NCBI GenBank assembly: GCA_037975125.1
Contig: JAJQOW010000020.1
Coordinates: forward strand, 1,264,642 to 1,328,641
Direction of reading: 5' to 3'
DNA from: Latrodectus hesperus
Taxonomy: Eukaryota; Arthropoda; Arachnida; Araneae; Theridiidae
Length of the DNA stretch: 64,000 nt
Positions within the stretch are counted from its first letter, which is position 1. Each line of letters starts with the position of its first letter. Position numbers and translations under genes: made by a program. The notes under the pieces are model-generated. The model was not told the DNA's origin and did not search any database. It saw only the letters and a list, made by a program, of their open reading frames with translations. Shown here one piece after another: positions 62,518-64,000 of this stretch.

Positions 62518-64000
62518 TTAGGATGATATGCTGCATCGCTGCATCTAAAATTAAGTTCATCGAAACTTTCTTATTTTCATATCCACGTCAAATGTTATGA
62601 TCTCATGAAAATGATTATGAATCAATTCATTTTTCGGCTAGAGTGCAAGTTTATTTTTAAACGACACAAATCTTGCTGAAATGTCAGAAAGTTTTTTTTT
62701 TAAATAATGATTAAAAATATTATACTATGGAAACATCAAAGCAGTCGCCTAACAACACTTTCTATTGCTGAAGCCTGCAAAATACAAATAGCAACCCTCG
62801 TACGTACCAAACAATATACATGTACTTACGAAGTCTTTTAAGGTAGTCATTTCAAGCTTCCATTCAAAGTCAAGATTTCATAAGCCTAAACAAAATATCC
62901 GAATGTGCACTTCTCTTCTTACATATTGGATTCGGCTCTCTGCTATAAGCATTTCGTACTAAGTTCCAAATTCAAAATAACTTAGTTTTATACATTAGGG
63001 CTTTCCACTTCGTTCATGAAATTAGAAAAGCCTTTTATGGAGCTGAGTTTTTCTTTAGTATCAAGTGTAAGATAAGTAGTCGATAGAGTATGGGCAAGGG
63101 AATTTCATTTGTGTACAATATATATAACGATCCATTTCCTTGTTCTTATGGCATTTTCTACATGCCAGGTCTTGTCGAAGAAGTTCCATCGGTTTCACTT
63201 GTTTTCCTTATCCTGTTTAGAGAAGCAGCCGTGCTACTGACACTTTAATGCTCAACAGTAGACGAACTGGAAGGCATTTCTACTTCTGGCACCAAAAGAA
63301 TCATTTCTATTCCTTTAGATGATTTACTCTGGATTTCTTTATCTTGTAAAGATAAATCTAGCCCAGAGGTTTTACCTGCATGAGCAGTGGTTTTAAATCT
63401 CTGGAATAAGGTCTTCCCAGCATCCCGGCATATTACAGGCTCCAGTAGGACACTGTAACCGCAGTGCATTCACTTTAGGCACGGTTCACGAAACACCAAG
63501 ACGCGTACTTGACGGAGATCGCAGCTTCCTACAAAAATCTCTTTTCAAAACGAGAAAAAGACGTTCGGTTATCCACCCCTGCTGACGTACCTGGCCGCTC
63601 AAACTCCAGCAAATGCGCATGTGCTTCTCATTGATTATTTTTCTGAATGTTTAATATTCAAAACTCTCAAAAAAAATACTGTAATTTATAAAAAAAAGAC
63701 CGAAATAGTTTTCTGTCTCCTCCGGTGGATCCTGCGCATGCGCGAGCCAAATCACAGCTGCCTGAAAGTACTGCCTCCTGAAAGGACACCTGAGTTCAAG
63801 GACATGATAGTGGTACAGGACGCAAACCAGGACAACGAAACAGTAGCAGAACTAATTTTAATTTCGCTGCTGAATAACCAAAATTCGCATCTTTGTATTC
63901 GCAAGTGAAATCAAAAACCAAATTTCTAGAAGCATTGCCAGCTCTTATACTCTTGTTCAGTTGGGCTCAATGTTCAAGGACATGGTTGTCATAAATGACA
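62518..64000. other. Intergenic DNA at the window end
   Basis: Open frames at 63245-63469 (minus, 74 codons) and 63621-63908 (plus, 95 codons, ending NNQNSHLCIRK) resemble nothing I know. 63730-63830 is GC-richer and could be an exon or a repeat fragment (ttcaaggacatg occurs at about 63795 and again at 63972). No gene call is justified. Confidence 0.4.

Overview
The window looks like repeat-rich, AT-rich intergenic DNA from an arthropod, most likely a spider or other chelicerate. That is an inference from the mix of BEL/Pao, Tc1, mariner, hAT and RNase H-bearing LINE relics, the several tRNA- and 5S-derived SINE families, and the lack of compact host genes. I see no intact host protein gene. 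Every protein-coding trace I can name is a broken transposable element, except a THAP-domain pseudogene that may itself be transposase-derived. A few GC-richer, exon-like islands have no recognisable product.

Layout. 1-3.5 kb: the 3' half of a BEL/Pao retrotransposon (reverse transcriptase tail, RNase H, integrase, polypurine tract, start of the 3' LTR), disabled by two frameshifts and by a SINE inserted at the RT active-site region with a perfect 12-bp target duplication. 3.5-8.3 kb: more SINEs and old SINE remnants in AT-rich DNA. 8.34-21.17 kb: one continuous satellite array of about 43 monomers of 292 bp, in two sharply homogenised blocks joined by intermediate monomers, cut off by a 100-N assembly gap; degenerate monomers resume after the gap. 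21.3-25.7 kb: SINEs, a degenerate repeat, and a THAP pseudogene with a recognisable intron. 27.35-28.94 kb: a nearly full-length Tc1-type transposon with paired direct repeats inside each inverted end. 33.6-35.5 kb: a LINE 3' end split by a 1.3-kb element with 12-bp inverted ends and an internal array of about 130 bp repeats. 40-42.5 kb: a LINE RNase H fragment in an AT-rich degenerate repeat, between two long microsatellites. 43.7-50.2 kb: two copies of a SINE with a 5S rRNA-like head and other SINE-like repeats. 51.5-55.4 kb: two minisatellites, a short hAT-type element and a GC-rich island. 58-62.5 kb: a perfect 42-bp hairpin, duplicated repeat segments, a solo LTR carrying a tRNA-like module, a mariner relic and another SINE.

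The parts do not form a pathway. They record successive insertions: SINEs depend on LINE enzymes for copying, and here a tRNA-headed SINE and a 5S-headed SINE share one 3' tail ending in an AAC-type repeat. The most interesting points are that head-swapped SINE pair, the structure of the satellite, the LTR with a tRNA-like promoter module, the tandem-repeat-bearing inverted-repeat element that splits a LINE, and a set of perfect short-loop palindromes.
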